Assembly (NCBI GenBank): GCA_045806665.1
Contig: JBJMIW010000208.1
Span: 1 to 21,674, forward strand
Direction: 5' to 3'
Source of the DNA: Actinoallomurus sp045806665
GTDB taxonomy: Bacteria; Actinomycetota; Actinomycetes; Streptosporangiales; Streptosporangiaceae
Length of the DNA: 21,674 nt
Position numbers and translations under genes: made by a program. A model generated the notes under the pieces. It made no database searches, was not told where the DNA came from, and worked only from the letters and a program-made list of their open reading frames with translations. How positions within the stretch are numbered: the stretch's first letter is position 1; the number at the start of each line of letters is the position of its first letter. Shown here one piece after another: positions 14,181 through 21,445 of this stretch.

Positions 14181-15044
14181 CAGCCGGCCCAGCAGCCCCG
14201 ACGCGGCCGCGATGCCCGCGATGGCGGCCACGATCAGCACGCCGACGTCGAGGAGCAGGTGCCCCGGCGTGCCGATGAGCAGGGCGCGCAGCGCGTCGAC
14301 CTCATAGCTCAGCGGGTTCACGTGACTGATCACCTGCAGCCATCCCGGCATCAGGCCGACCGGGTACAACGCGTTCGAGCCGAAGAACAGCGGCATCGTG
14401 ATCGCCTGGCCGATGCCCATCAGCCGGTCGCGGGACATGGCCAGCCCGGCGATCGTCATGGACAGGCAGGAGAAGAACGCGGTGCCGAGCATCACCACCA
14501 CGACGACCCCGAGCCAGCGCAGCGGGTTCAGCGTGAGGGTGACGCCGAGCACCGCGGACAGCACCAGGATCGCGACGGCCTGCGCCAGGGAGCGCACCCC
14601 CGCGGCGAACGCCTTGCCGGTGACCAGCGCGGCCCGCGGGGTCGGCGTGACCAGCAGCTTGGCCAGCACGCCCGCGTCCCGCTCCCAGATGATCTGGATC
14701 CCGTAGAAGATCGCGATGAACAGGGCGGACTGCGCCAGGATCCCCGGCGCCAGGTAGTCCAGGTAGGGCACCCGCCCGGTCGGGATCGCTCTGATCCGGG
14801 AGAACGTCTCCCCGAAGATCAGCAACCACAGCGCGGGCTGGATGGCGCGGGTGTAGAGCTCCGTCCGGTCGTGCCGCATCTTCTGCAGCTCGACCAGGCA
14901 CATCGCGGCCACCCGCGCGAGCAGCAGGCGCCAGGCGGCCCGGGCGGCGGGCGGCTCAGCCGAGCCGGCCGGCGGTGCGCCGGGTACGGCGCGCGTCGCG
15001 GAAGCCGTCTCCCGGCTCGTCGAGCCGGTCTCCGGTGTAGGCAC
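14172..15044 (-). CDS. ABC-2 type transporter permease (DrrB-like)
   Basis: 290 residues. A soluble Ala/Pro/Thr-rich N-terminus of about 38 residues precedes an amphipathic segment (LLLARVAAMCLVELQKMRHD) and six hydrophobic helices. PALWLLIFGETFSRIRAIP and YLDYLAPGILAQSALF, and the later PLFFGSNALYPVGLMPGWLQ with HVNPLSYEVDALR, are typical of ABC-2 drug or polyketide exporters such as DrrB. It pairs with the ATPase encoded upstream. The GTG start at 15044 has a strong GGAGGAGGTG 5 nt upstream but lies 89 bp inside the ATPase gene, an unusually long overlap that implies tight translational coupling. The substrate is unknown; drug efflux is an inference. Confidence 0.91.
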   Translation of the reverse strand: MPTPETGSTSRETASATRAVPGAPPAGSAEPPAARAAWRLLLARVAAMCLVELQKMRHDRTELYTRAIQPALWLLIFGETFSRIRAIPTGRVPYLDYLAPGILAQSALFIAIFYGIQIIWERDAGVLAKLLVTPTPRAALVTGKAFAAGVRSLAQAVAILVLSAVLGVTLTLNPLRWLGVVVVVMLGTAFFSCLSMTIAGLAMSRDRLMGIGQAITMPLFFGSNALYPVGLMPGWLQVISHVNPLSYEVDALRALLIGTPGHLLLDVGVLIVAAIAGIAAASGLLGRLVR

Positions 15045-15780
15045 GGAACACCTCCTCCAGGGTGGCGCCCGGTTCGAGCCCGGACTTGAGTTCGGACGGC
15101 GTACCGAGAGCCTGCATCCGGCCCCGGTGCATCAGCGCGATCCGGCCGCAGTACTGGTCCGCCTCGTCCATGTAGTGGGTGGTCACCAGGACGGTCATGC
15201 CGGTGGCCTGCCGGACCTCCTGAATGCGCTCCCAGACCCCGTCACGCGCGACCGGGTCCAGGCCGATCGTCGGCTCGTCGAGGATGAGCAGACGCGGCGC
15301 GCTGACGAGCGCCTGGGCCAGCTCCAGCCGCCGGATCATGCCGCCGGAGTACGTCTGCGCGCGCCGCTCGGCCGCCTCGGCCAGCCCGACCGCGGACAGG
15401 ACGTCCTCGACCCGTTCCTTGCGCTGCCGGCGCGGCACGTCGAACAGGCGGGCGAACAGCTCGACGTTCTCCCGCCCGGTCAGCGCGGCGTCCGCGGACA
15501 GCTGCTGGGGCAGGTAGCCGATCGCCCGGCGCACGGCCATCCGGTGCCGCGCGACGTCGAGCCCGAACACCTCCACCATGCCGGGCTGTGCGGGCAACAG
15601 CGTGGTGATCAGCCGGATCGTCGTGGTCTTGCCCGCCCCGTTCGGGCCGAGCAGGCCGAAGATCTCTCCCTCGGCGACGTCGAGGTCGACGCCGTCGACC
15701 GCGACCTTGTCGCCGAACGCGTGCCACACTCCGCGGCACACGACGGCGTACCGGCCGGTCGGCGCGTTATCGCCGTTCAT
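14956..15780 (-). CDS. ABC transporter ATP-binding protein (DrrA-like)
   Basis: About 274 residues. Walker A GPNGAGKT lies at 45-52, the Q-loop YLPQQ near 89-93, and the signature YSGGMIRRLELAQAL near 144-158. Walker B is LLILDE (164-169), followed by PTIGLDP, with an H-loop in TTHYMDEAD. The SGGM signature and the C-terminal block GATLEEVFRAYTGD are typical of DrrA/daunorubicin-resistance-type ATPases. It powers the ABC-2 permease encoded next. The ATG at 15780 follows CGGGGGTG and overlaps the end of marR by 14 bp; longer starts inside marR look unconvincing. The last 20 or so residues (ARRTRRTAGRLG) are a basic tail encoded in the permease overlap. Confidence 0.94.
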   Translation of the reverse strand: MNGDNAPTGRYAVVCRGVWHAFGDKVAVDGVDLDVAEGEIFGLLGPNGAGKTTTIRLITTLLPAQPGMVEVFGLDVARHRMAVRRAIGYLPQQLSADAALTGRENVELFARLFDVPRRQRKERVEDVLSAVGLAEAAERRAQTYSGGMIRRLELAQALVSAPRLLILDEPTIGLDPVARDGVWERIQEVRQATGMTVLVTTHYMDEADQYCGRIALMHRGRMQALGTPSELKSGLEPGATLEEVFRAYTGDRLDEPGDGFRDARRTRRTAGRLG

Positions 15781-16315
15781 GTTCACCCCCGTCGGAAGAT
15801 GGGTGTTCGGGTGGCGCGGACACGCCGCCCACGCCACCGTTCGCGTCGCCGCCCGCGGCACCGTCGACGGGCTCCGCCAGCCGGGCCAGCAGCCGGCGCA
15901 GGGCGGGCAGCGCGGCGGCGATCGACGCCCGGTCCTCCTCGGACAACTCGTCGAGCAGGGTCCCGACGAGCCGGGCGCGGCGGTCCCGCCAGTTCGCGAG
16001 ACGCTTGCGCGCCGCGTCCGTGAGCTGCAGCCGGGCGGCCCGCCGGTCGTCCGGGTCCGTCTCCCGGCGGAGCATCCCGGCGCGGACCAGTTGGTTAACC
16101 AGGGTGCTCACCGAGTTGTCGGCCAGCCGGAGTTCACGCGCGGCCGCCGCGACGCTCGCGCCGGGGTGACGATCGACGACGACCATCAGCTCGATCTGCG
16201 CCGGTCGCAGGTCCGGCGGCGGCGTCGAGAAGCGCAGCCTGCGCCGCACCAGGCGGCGCATCGCCATGGTGACGTCCATCAGGTCGCCACCCAGTCGGAC
16301 GCCGTCGCTCCCCAT
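15767..16315 (-). CDS. MarR-family transcriptional regulator (ABC operon repressor)
   Basis: About 182 residues. The winged helix-turn-helix covers roughly residues 45-105: SVAAAARELRLADNSVSTLV then NQLVRAGMLRRETDPDDRRA, with the DDRR wing motif. A Gly/Pro/Ser-rich, probably disordered tail of about 35 residues follows. It is first in the operon marR-ATPase-permease and its stop overlaps the ATPase start. The ATG at 16315 is chosen as the first in-frame start after the palindromic operator; the GAGGT ribosome-like site is 13 nt away, rather far. An ATG at 16325 sits better relative to GAGGT but is out of frame. It probably represses its own operon; the inducer is unknown. Confidence 0.93.
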   Translation of the reverse strand: MGSDGVRLGGDLMDVTMAMRRLVRRRLRFSTPPPDLRPAQIELMVVVDRHPGASVAAAARELRLADNSVSTLVNQLVRAGMLRRETDPDDRRAARLQLTDAARKRLANWRDRRARLVGTLLDELSEEDRASIAAALPALRRLLARLAEPVDGAAGGDANGGVGGVSAPPEHPSSDGGEHERR

Positions 16316-16325
16316 AAATCGACAT

Positions 16326-16348
16326 ATTACCTCCCATGCAGAGGTAAT
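16326..16348. promoter_or_regulatory. Probable MarR operator (perfect 23-bp palindrome)
   Basis: ATTACCTC (16326-16333) and GAGGTAAT (16341-16348) are exact 8-bp inverted arms around a 7-bp centre. The site ends 10 bp before the marR ATG, and its proximal arm contains the GAGGT ribosome-like sequence, so a bound repressor would block the start of the operon. It is AT-richer than its surroundings. Confidence 0.72.
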
Positions 16349-16465
16349 CAGCTCAGCTGGGGCCGGCGAGGCTCGAGTGACAACTGAGGATGTGGCGACC
16401 AGGAGAGGGTTCTCCACCTGCCGCGCCACTCGTCACAGACAGTAAAACAGTCGCTCCATGGAGTG

Positions 16466-16488
16466 GCCGGTCATCACGTGTGACCGGC
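16466..16488. repeat. Perfect 8-7-8 inverted repeat in the MFS leader
   Basis: GCCGGTCA (16466-16473) and TGACCGGC (16481-16488) are exact inverted arms around TCACGTG. They form a strong GC-rich RNA hairpin or a repressor site 64 bp before the leader ORF. A smaller palindrome CTCCATGGAG lies just before it at 16454-16463. Confidence 0.55.
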
Positions 16489-16552
16489 GCGGACCCAGGC
16501 CCGGACCCTCCGCCCTGCCTCCGGCCCGCCCCGACAGTCCGATCGGAGCGCC

Positions 16553-16579
16553 ATGTCCGTACGAGAGGAAGAAGAGTGA
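16553..16579 (+). CDS. Eight-codon leader ORF MSVREEEE overlapping the MFS start
   Basis: ATG at 16553 starts eight codons (Met-Ser-Val-Arg-Glu-Glu-Glu-Glu) ending in TGA at 16577-16579, which overlaps the MFS GTG as GTGA. GGAG lies 4 nt before the ATG, a reasonable ribosome site. The glutamate codons are also the purine-rich ribosome site of the MFS gene, so the Glu-run is partly forced by that. It may be a translational-coupling leader peptide, or chance. There is no homology to judge by. Confidence 0.4.
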   Translation: MSVREEEE

Positions 16580-17829
16580 TCGCCACGGTGCGGGGGTTCA
16601 TGACCTTGGGCCGCCCCGCCAAGATCCTGCTGGTCAATGAGATCGGGGAGACGGCCGGGCTCCTCATGCTCGCGCCGTACCTCGCCGACCACCTGACCCA
16701 CCACATCGGGATGGCGGTCTGGCTGGTCGGCCTCGTCCTGGGGCTGCGTCACTTCAGCGAGGGCGTGTTCGCCCTCGTCGGCACCCTCGGCGACCGGATC
16801 GGCTACAAGCCGCTGCTCATCGCCGGATGCGGGCTGGAGGCGCTCGGGTGCGCGCTGTTCGGCCTGTCCTCGGCCGTGTGGTGGCTGATCGGAGCATCGC
16901 TCTTCAGCGGGCTCGCCCGCGCGCTCTTCGTGCCGTCCCGGCGCGCCTACCTCGCCCAGGTGGAGCCCGAGCGGAAGGTCGAGGCGTTCGCCCTGGCGGG
17001 CGTCTGCCGCCGCGTCGGGGTGCTCATCGGCCCGCTCGCCGGCATCCCGCTGGCCCACTTCGGCTTCGAGACGCTGTGCGCGACGGCGGGCGGGATCTTC
17101 GTCGTCCTCACGTTCCTGCAGTGGTGGCTGCTGCCGGCCTGCACCGGCGTCCACGAGGGTTCGGGCCGTCCGCTCTGGGCCGAGTGGCGTGACGCGTTCA
17201 GCGACCGCGTGTTCATCGCCTTCGCCACGACGATGTTCGCGTCGTACTCACTCGTCTACCAGCTCTCGTTCGGCCTGCCGATCGAGGTGCGCCACGTGTC
17301 CGGAGGACGGGCCGGCATCACGGCACTGTTCGTCCTGTCGGCGGTCCTCGGGCTCGCCGGTCAGGTCCGCCTCACGCTCTGGTGCGAGCGGCGTTGGACA
17401 GCCGGCCAGGTCATGGTGCGCGGCCTGATCGTCATGGGGGTCGCGTTCGTCCCGTTGATGCTGCCGCCCGCGCACGGCGGGACGCTCGTCCGGCTGTTCC
17501 CCATCATGCTGTGCGCGGCGGTCCTGACCATCGGCACGATGATGGTCTTCCCGTTCGAGATGGCGACCATCGCCGACCTCGCCGGCGACCGCGGGGTCGG
17601 GACGTACTACAGCGTCAACAACCTGCTGTCCGGGGTCGGCTCCATCTTCGGGAACCTGCTGAGCGCCGCCGCGATGGGCCTGTCGCGCGCCCTCAATGTG
17701 GCGGGCCTGCCGTGGCTCCTGCTGCTGGTGCTCGCGCTCCTGTCGGCGGCCGCGCTGACCTTCGTCAACAGGGGGGACCGGCTCTCCGCGGGCCGCCTGG
17801 CGGGAGCCGAGGTCGGCACGACTTCCTGA
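16576..17829 (+). CDS. MFS transporter (MdtH-like drug-export type)
   Basis: About 417 residues with 12 hydrophobic helices. The first helix holds LLVNEIGETAGLLMLAPYLA. Motif A-like loop GTLGDRIGYKPLLIAG is followed by GLARALFVPSRRAYLAQVEP, a pattern of DHA1 multidrug exporters, and VGVLIGPLAGIPLA is the motif C region of exporters. The GTG at 16576 has GAGGAAGAAGAG directly upstream and is overlapped by the TGA of an eight-codon leader ORF. The marR-ABC operon runs divergently, so both could share regulation, though the MarR palindrome is 230 bp away. A hairpin lies 14 bp after the stop. The substrate is unknown. Confidence 0.88.
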   Translation: MIATVRGFMTLGRPAKILLVNEIGETAGLLMLAPYLADHLTHHIGMAVWLVGLVLGLRHFSEGVFALVGTLGDRIGYKPLLIAGCGLEALGCALFGLSSAVWWLIGASLFSGLARALFVPSRRAYLAQVEPERKVEAFALAGVCRRVGVLIGPLAGIPLAHFGFETLCATAGGIFVVLTFLQWWLLPACTGVHEGSGRPLWAEWRDAFSDRVFIAFATTMFASYSLVYQLSFGLPIEVRHVSGGRAGITALFVLSAVLGLAGQVRLTLWCERRWTAGQVMVRGLIVMGVAFVPLMLPPAHGGTLVRLFPIMLCAAVLTIGTMMVFPFEMATIADLAGDRGVGTYYSVNNLLSGVGSIFGNLLSAAAMGLSRALNVAGLPWLLLLVLALLSAAALTFVNRGDRLSAGRLAGAEVGTTS

Positions 17830-17842
17830 CGGCATCGATTCC

Positions 17843-17858
17843 GTCCCGCTCGCGGGAC
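17843..17858 (+). terminator. Terminator-like hairpin after the MFS gene
   Basis: GTCCCGC and GCGGGAC are exact 7-bp arms with TC between; the outer six pairs close a CTCG loop. It starts 14 nt after the MFS stop and is followed by the separate promoter of the next gene. There is no T-run. Confidence 0.5.
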
Positions 17859-17879
17859 CATCAGGTCGTCATCCGCGAA

Positions 17880-17885
17880 TACCGT
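17880..17885 (+). promoter_or_regulatory. -10 element TACCGT, leaderless start of the helicase-associated gene
   Basis: TACCGT fits TAnnnT and ends 6 nt before the GTG at 17892, the same geometry as the HAD promoter at 12762. No ribosome site precedes that GTG. No clear -35 is visible. Confidence 0.45.
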
Positions 17886-17891
17886 TGTGGC

Positions 17892-20228
17892 GTGAGCACG
17901 GACACCTACGCCGACTGGCTGCGGGCGCGCGACGACGAGACGTTGCGCGCCCTGTTCGCGGCCCGTCCCGAGCTGATCACCCCCGTGCCCGCGGACATGG
18001 GAGCGCTCGCCGCCCGGGCCTCCGCGGCATCCGCCGTGTCCCGGGCGCTCGACCGCCTCGACCGGCTGGCGCTGAACATCTTCGAGGCGCTGCTCGTCCT
18101 CCCGTCGCCCGTCGCCTATGCCGACCTCCTTGCGGCCGTCTCCGCCGGGCCGTCCGGCGACGCCCCGGTCCGGGACGCGGTCGATCGGCTGCGCAGCCTG
18201 GCCCTGCTCTGGGGCGAGGACGACGCCCTGCGTGTCGTGCCCGGCGGACGGCAGGTCGTCCCGCACCCGGCCGGCCTGGGCCCGCTCCTCCGGGAGGCGT
18301 TCGGGTCCTACCCCTCCGACCGCCTGGCGGAGCTGCTCGACGACCTCGGCCTGGAATCGGTGGACGACCTCCCCGGCCGGATCGACGCGCTGGTCGAGGA
18401 CGCGGGCCCGGAGGCGAGGGCCGCCCTCGACCGGCTCACCTGGGGGCCGCCCGTCGGCCGGGTCGACGGCGCCCGCCGGCCCGTCACCCTCGCCACGGCC
18501 GCATCGCCCATCGAGCAGCTCCTCGCGCGCGGCCTGCTCGCCGCCACCGACGACCGCACCGTGACGCTGCCCCGCGAGGTCGGGCTGCACCTCCGGGGCG
18601 GCCGGGTGTTCAGCGAGCTGCGGACGGCACCGCCGCCACTCGCGGGCACCGTGCGCCCAGACCGGCTGGTCGACCGGACCGCCGGCGGCCAGGCCTTCAC
18701 GTTCGTACGCACGGTCGAGGAGTTGCTCGACCGCTGGGGCGTCGACCCGCCCGGCGTACTGCGCGCCGGCGGCCTCGGGATCCGCGACCTACGCGCGACG
18801 GCGACCCGGCTGGACGTCCCCGAGTGGACGGCCGCGCTGCTGATCGAGGTCGCCTACGCCGCCGGGCTGCTGGCCCGCGACGGCGACCAGGACGGCACGG
18901 CGGGCGCGGAATGGCTCCCGACCCAGGCGTACGACCTGTGGCGGCTGCACGACGTCGAACGCCGCTGGACCGATCTGGCGACCGCGTGGCTGCTGACCGA
19001 CCGGGCACCCGGTCTCGCGGGTGAGCGGGACGACCGCGACCGGCTGATCAACGCGCTGTCCGACGAGGCCGTACGCGTCAGCGCCCCGCAGGTGCGCCGG
19101 TCGGTGCTCGGCGCCCTCGCCGACGCCGAGCGGGGCACCGCGCCGAGCGCGGAGGACGTCTTCGCCTATCTCACCTGGCAGCAGCCGCGCCGGGGCGGAA
19201 CCCTCCGCGAGCGTCTCGTCGGCTGGAGCCTCCGCGAGGCCGAGACGCTCGGCGTGACCGGACTCGGTGCGCTGTCCGGCCACGCCCGGGCCCTGTTGTC
19301 GGGCGGCGACGCGGGTAAGGCGCTGGCCGCGGTGCTGCCCGAGCCGGTCGACCACGTGCTGATCCAGGCCGACCTGACCGCCGTCGCCCCCGGCCCCCTC
19401 GTCAGCGACCTGGCCCGTGAGCTCGCGCTCGCCGCCGACGTCGAGTCCACCGGCGGCGCCACCGTGTACCGGTTCACGCCGACGTCCGTGCGCCGGGCCC
19501 TCGACGCGGGCCGCGGTGCGTCCGAGCTGATCGACCTGCTCAAGCGGCACTCGGCGACGGACGTACCGCAGCCGCTCTCGTACCTCATCGAGGACGTCGC
19601 CCGCCGGCACGGCCGGCTGCGGGTCGGCGTCGCCTCCGCGTACGTCCGCTGCGACGACCCGGCCGTGCTCGACGAGATCCTCGCCGACCGGCGTTCGGAG
19701 CAGCTGCGGCTGAACCGGCTCGCGCCGACCGTCCTGGCCTCCCGCGCCACCCTCGGGGAGCTCCTGGAGTCCCTGCGCGCGCTGGGGTACGCGCCGGTAG
19801 CCGAGTCACCGGAGGGCTCGGTCGTGATCACCCGACTCGACGCGCGACGCGCCGAGAGGACCCACGGCACGTACGAGCCGGCGCACCACTCCAAGATCGG
19901 CGTCGCCGGTCCGGACGCGTCGGTCGTGACGGCCGCCGTACGCGCGCTCCGGGCCGGCGAGCGCGCCTCGCGGGTGACCACCCCGGCGGGCGCGCCGCCG
20001 CGCTCCCCCGCCATGGCGATGGTCAAGCAACTCCGGCAGGCCGCCGACCGGGGCGCCCGCGTGTGGATCGGTTACCTCGACCAGCAGGGGCAGGCGTCCA
20101 GCCGCATCATCGAGCCGGCCCGGGTGGAGGGCGGGTTCCTCACCGCGTACGACGCGACCCGGGCCGCCGTCCAGCGGTTCGCCCTGCACCGCATCACCGG
20201 CGTCGCCGAGGTCGACGGATCGGTCTGA
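17892..20228 (+). CDS. Helicase-associated protein (XPB/Ssl2-like C-terminal domain plus WYL-like domain)
   Basis: About 778 residues. The N-terminal part, starting VSTDTYADWLRARDDETLRA, is helical with repeated winged-helix-like segments and no Walker motifs, so it is not itself a motor. Near residues 484-600 the block EPVDHVLIQADLTAVAPGPL matches the helicase C-terminal type 3 (XPB/Ssl2-associated) domain. The final 70 residues look like a WYL domain: LRQAADRGARVWIGYLDQQG (W725, Y728), then RIIEPARVEGGFLTAYDATR and FALHRITGVAEV. Mycobacteria encode a related protein next to XPB, and here the XPB gene starts 1.2 kb downstream. It probably works with XPB in repair or nucleic-acid remodelling; the WYL-like part may sense a ligand or nucleic acid. 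The GTG at 17892 appears leaderless. Confidence 0.87.
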   Translation: MSTDTYADWLRARDDETLRALFAARPELITPVPADMGALAARASAASAVSRALDRLDRLALNIFEALLVLPSPVAYADLLAAVSAGPSGDAPVRDAVDRLRSLALLWGEDDALRVVPGGRQVVPHPAGLGPLLREAFGSYPSDRLAELLDDLGLESVDDLPGRIDALVEDAGPEARAALDRLTWGPPVGRVDGARRPVTLATAASPIEQLLARGLLAATDDRTVTLPREVGLHLRGGRVFSELRTAPPPLAGTVRPDRLVDRTAGGQAFTFVRTVEELLDRWGVDPPGVLRAGGLGIRDLRATATRLDVPEWTAALLIEVAYAAGLLARDGDQDGTAGAEWLPTQAYDLWRLHDVERRWTDLATAWLLTDRAPGLAGERDDRDRLINALSDEAVRVSAPQVRRSVLGALADAERGTAPSAEDVFAYLTWQQPRRGGTLRERLVGWSLREAETLGVTGLGALSGHARALLSGGDAGKALAAVLPEPVDHVLIQADLTAVAPGPLVSDLARELALAADVESTGGATVYRFTPTSVRRALDAGRGASELIDLLKRHSATDVPQPLSYLIEDVARRHGRLRVGVASAYVRCDDPAVLDEILADRRSEQLRLNRLAPTVLASRATLGELLESLRALGYAPVAESPEGSVVITRLDARRAERTHGTYEPAHHSKIGVAGPDASVVTAAVRALRAGERASRVTTPAGAPPRSPAMAMVKQLRQAADRGARVWIGYLDQQGQASSRIIEPARVEGGFLTAYDATRAAVQRFALHRITGVAEVDGSV

Positions 20229-20230
20229 CA

Positions 20231-20243
20231 CGGCGGTCCGCCG
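20231..20243 (+). terminator. Short terminator-like hairpin after the helicase-associated gene
   Basis: CGGCG-GTC-CGCCG is an exact 5-bp stem with a 3-nt loop, starting 2 nt after the stop codon. It lies in the 79-bp gap before the convergent PPOX gene. A second GCCGG/CCGGC pair follows. Weak on its own in GC-rich DNA. Confidence 0.35.
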
Positions 20244-20307
20244 GATGCGGGCGGTCGCCGGCTCATCCACACCCGGCGGGCCACCGCGTGTCGATCGTCG
20301 CGGCGGG

Positions 20308-20745
20308 TCATGGGGGCCGTTTGCCGAAGTCGGCGCTGGACCAGTGCTCCGGTCGGACCCGGATCAGCGCCAAGCCGTCCGTGTCGGTGCTCTCCAGGTA
20401 GCGGTCGCCGAGCTCCGGCCCGAGGTAGCGATGGGCGAGGGCGTCCAGCTCGGCCTGCCCGGCCGGCTCCTCGACGGACGTCACCGGGCCCTCGACGCTG
20501 ACGTACCGGTAGGGCGGGTCGTCGTTGTGCACGCACAGCGTGACCCGGCCGGCCTCCCTGATCAGCTCGGCCTTGCGGCTCTTCGCCCCGGTGACGAAGT
20601 GGAACTCGCCGCCGGGCTCGTAGGCGTACCAGACCGGCACCGTCACCGGCCCACGGTCGCCGTCGCTGTCGGTGACGCTCAGCACGCCGAGCCGCACGCC
20701 CGCCAGGAAGGCCTCGCGTTCCTCGACGGTCATCATCTGCGTCAC
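20308..20745 (-). CDS. Pyridoxamine 5'-phosphate oxidase-fold protein (PPOX, possibly F420-dependent)
   Basis: About 145 residues with the split-barrel flavin-binding fold. The pattern ERE AFLAGVRLGVLSVTD then GPVTVPVWYAYEPGGEFHFV followed by TGAKSRKAELIREAGRVTLC, VHNDDPPYRYVSVEGPV and a C-terminal RVRPEHW is typical of the Rv1155-like PPOX family, many members of which use coenzyme F420 or FMN for reductions. Which cofactor this one uses cannot be told. The GTG at 20745 is chosen because GAAGGAT lies 6 nt upstream; a GTG at 20760 would add five residues. It stands alone, convergent with the helicase-associated gene and divergent from the small membrane protein gene. Confidence 0.9.
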   Translation of the reverse strand: MTQMMTVEEREAFLAGVRLGVLSVTDSDGDRGPVTVPVWYAYEPGGEFHFVTGAKSRKAELIREAGRVTLCVHNDDPPYRYVSVEGPVTSVEEPAGQAELDALAHRYLGPELGDRYLESTDTDGLALIRVRPEHWSSADFGKRPP

Positions 20746-20884
20746 ATCGTGATCCTTCACCGTGCCGCCCCATCCCCAACCCCCGCGATGGCAAAGAAGG
20801 CGAGCCGGAGCCCCAGGGACCGGGTGACGTCCCCGGACGGCAAGATGGAACCAAACGGTGATCGGATGAGTCTGATTTATCCGC

Positions 20885-20897
20885 CATGCTTGGCATG
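20885..20897. promoter_or_regulatory. 13-bp palindrome upstream of the DUF4190-like gene
   Basis: CATGC-TTG-GCATG is an exact 5-3-5 palindrome in an AT-richer patch 36 bp before the GTG at 20934. TACCTT at 20903-20908 fits a -10 element just after it. A regulator site is possible but unassigned. Confidence 0.35.
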
Positions 20898-20933
20898 TCG
20901 ATTACCTTCGGACTTTGGACCTGGGGGCTCCCC

Positions 20934-21371
20934 GTGACATGGCAGGACCCGTATGGGCAGTACGGCCAGAGCCCGCACGGCCAGGACCCCTACGGCCAGC
21001 AGGGCCGGCAGAACACCCAGCCCGGGTGGCAGGACCCGTACGCCCAGCAGAACCAGTACGGGCAGCAGGGATACGGCTACTACGGACCGCCCGGAGCACC
21101 GGCCGGCGGCACGAACGCGGGCACGGTCGGGGCGCTGATCGCCAACATCATCGCCGCCCTGCTGTGCTGCGGCGGGATCGCCTGGCTGCCCGGCATCATC
21201 CTGGCGGCCATCGCCATGAACCGGAACAACACCGATCCGGAGTCCGCCAAGCAGCTCACCCTCTGGTCCTGGGTGTGCTTCGCGCTCAACATCGTGCTGG
21301 CCATCGTCCTGTTCGTGATCCTGTTCAGCATCGGGACGTTCAGTAACAACGCCACGTCCAGCACTTACTGA
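20934..21371 (+). CDS. Small membrane protein with Gln/Tyr/Gly-rich N-terminus, DUF4190-like
   Basis: About 145 residues. Residues 1-60 are a low-complexity cytoplasmic-type tail with repeated DPYGQ-like units (DPYGQYGQ, DPYGQQG, DPYAQQNQYGQQG) ending in GYYGPPGAPAGG. Two hydrophobic stretches follow: about 62-92 (VGALIANIIAALLCCGGIAW and LPGIILAAIAM) and about 107-134 (WSWVCFALNIVLAIVLFVIL). The 'G-N--GTVGALI...GI---I-L--IAM' layout fits DUF4190-like actinobacterial proteins with a Pro/Gln-rich head; function unknown. GTG at 20934 is preferred over ATG at 20886 because the extra 16 residues look non-coding. It lies between PPOX and the XPB gene, with 74 bp to the latter. Confidence 0.8.
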   Translation: MTWQDPYGQYGQSPHGQDPYGQQGRQNTQPGWQDPYAQQNQYGQQGYGYYGPPGAPAGGTNAGTVGALIANIIAALLCCGGIAWLPGIILAAIAMNRNNTDPESAKQLTLWSWVCFALNIVLAIVLFVILFSIGTFSNNATSSTY

Positions 21372-21445
21372 CCGATCGGGCGCGGGAAGCCTTATGGGGG
21401 CTCCGGCTGTTGGACACTGAGACCCCACCGCCAGAGAGGCACGAC

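Noticed and set aside
15787..15861. Longer ABC ATPase start inside marR
   Set aside because: The added residues are encoded within the marR tail and do not resemble an ABC N-terminus, whereas ATG 15780 has a ribosome site.
16134..16325. An ORF starting at ATG 16325 (MSIYGERR...) with a better-spaced ribosome-like site than marR
   Set aside because: It is out of frame with the clear MarR protein, and its translation is a low-complexity shadow. The site probably serves the marR ATG at 16315 or is just part of the operator.
16458..16640. A 60-codon ORF beginning in the CTCCATGGAG palindrome
   Set aside because: It runs out of frame into the MFS gene, is Pro/Arg-rich and has no ribosome site. 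The eight-codon ORF at 16553 is the better leader candidate.
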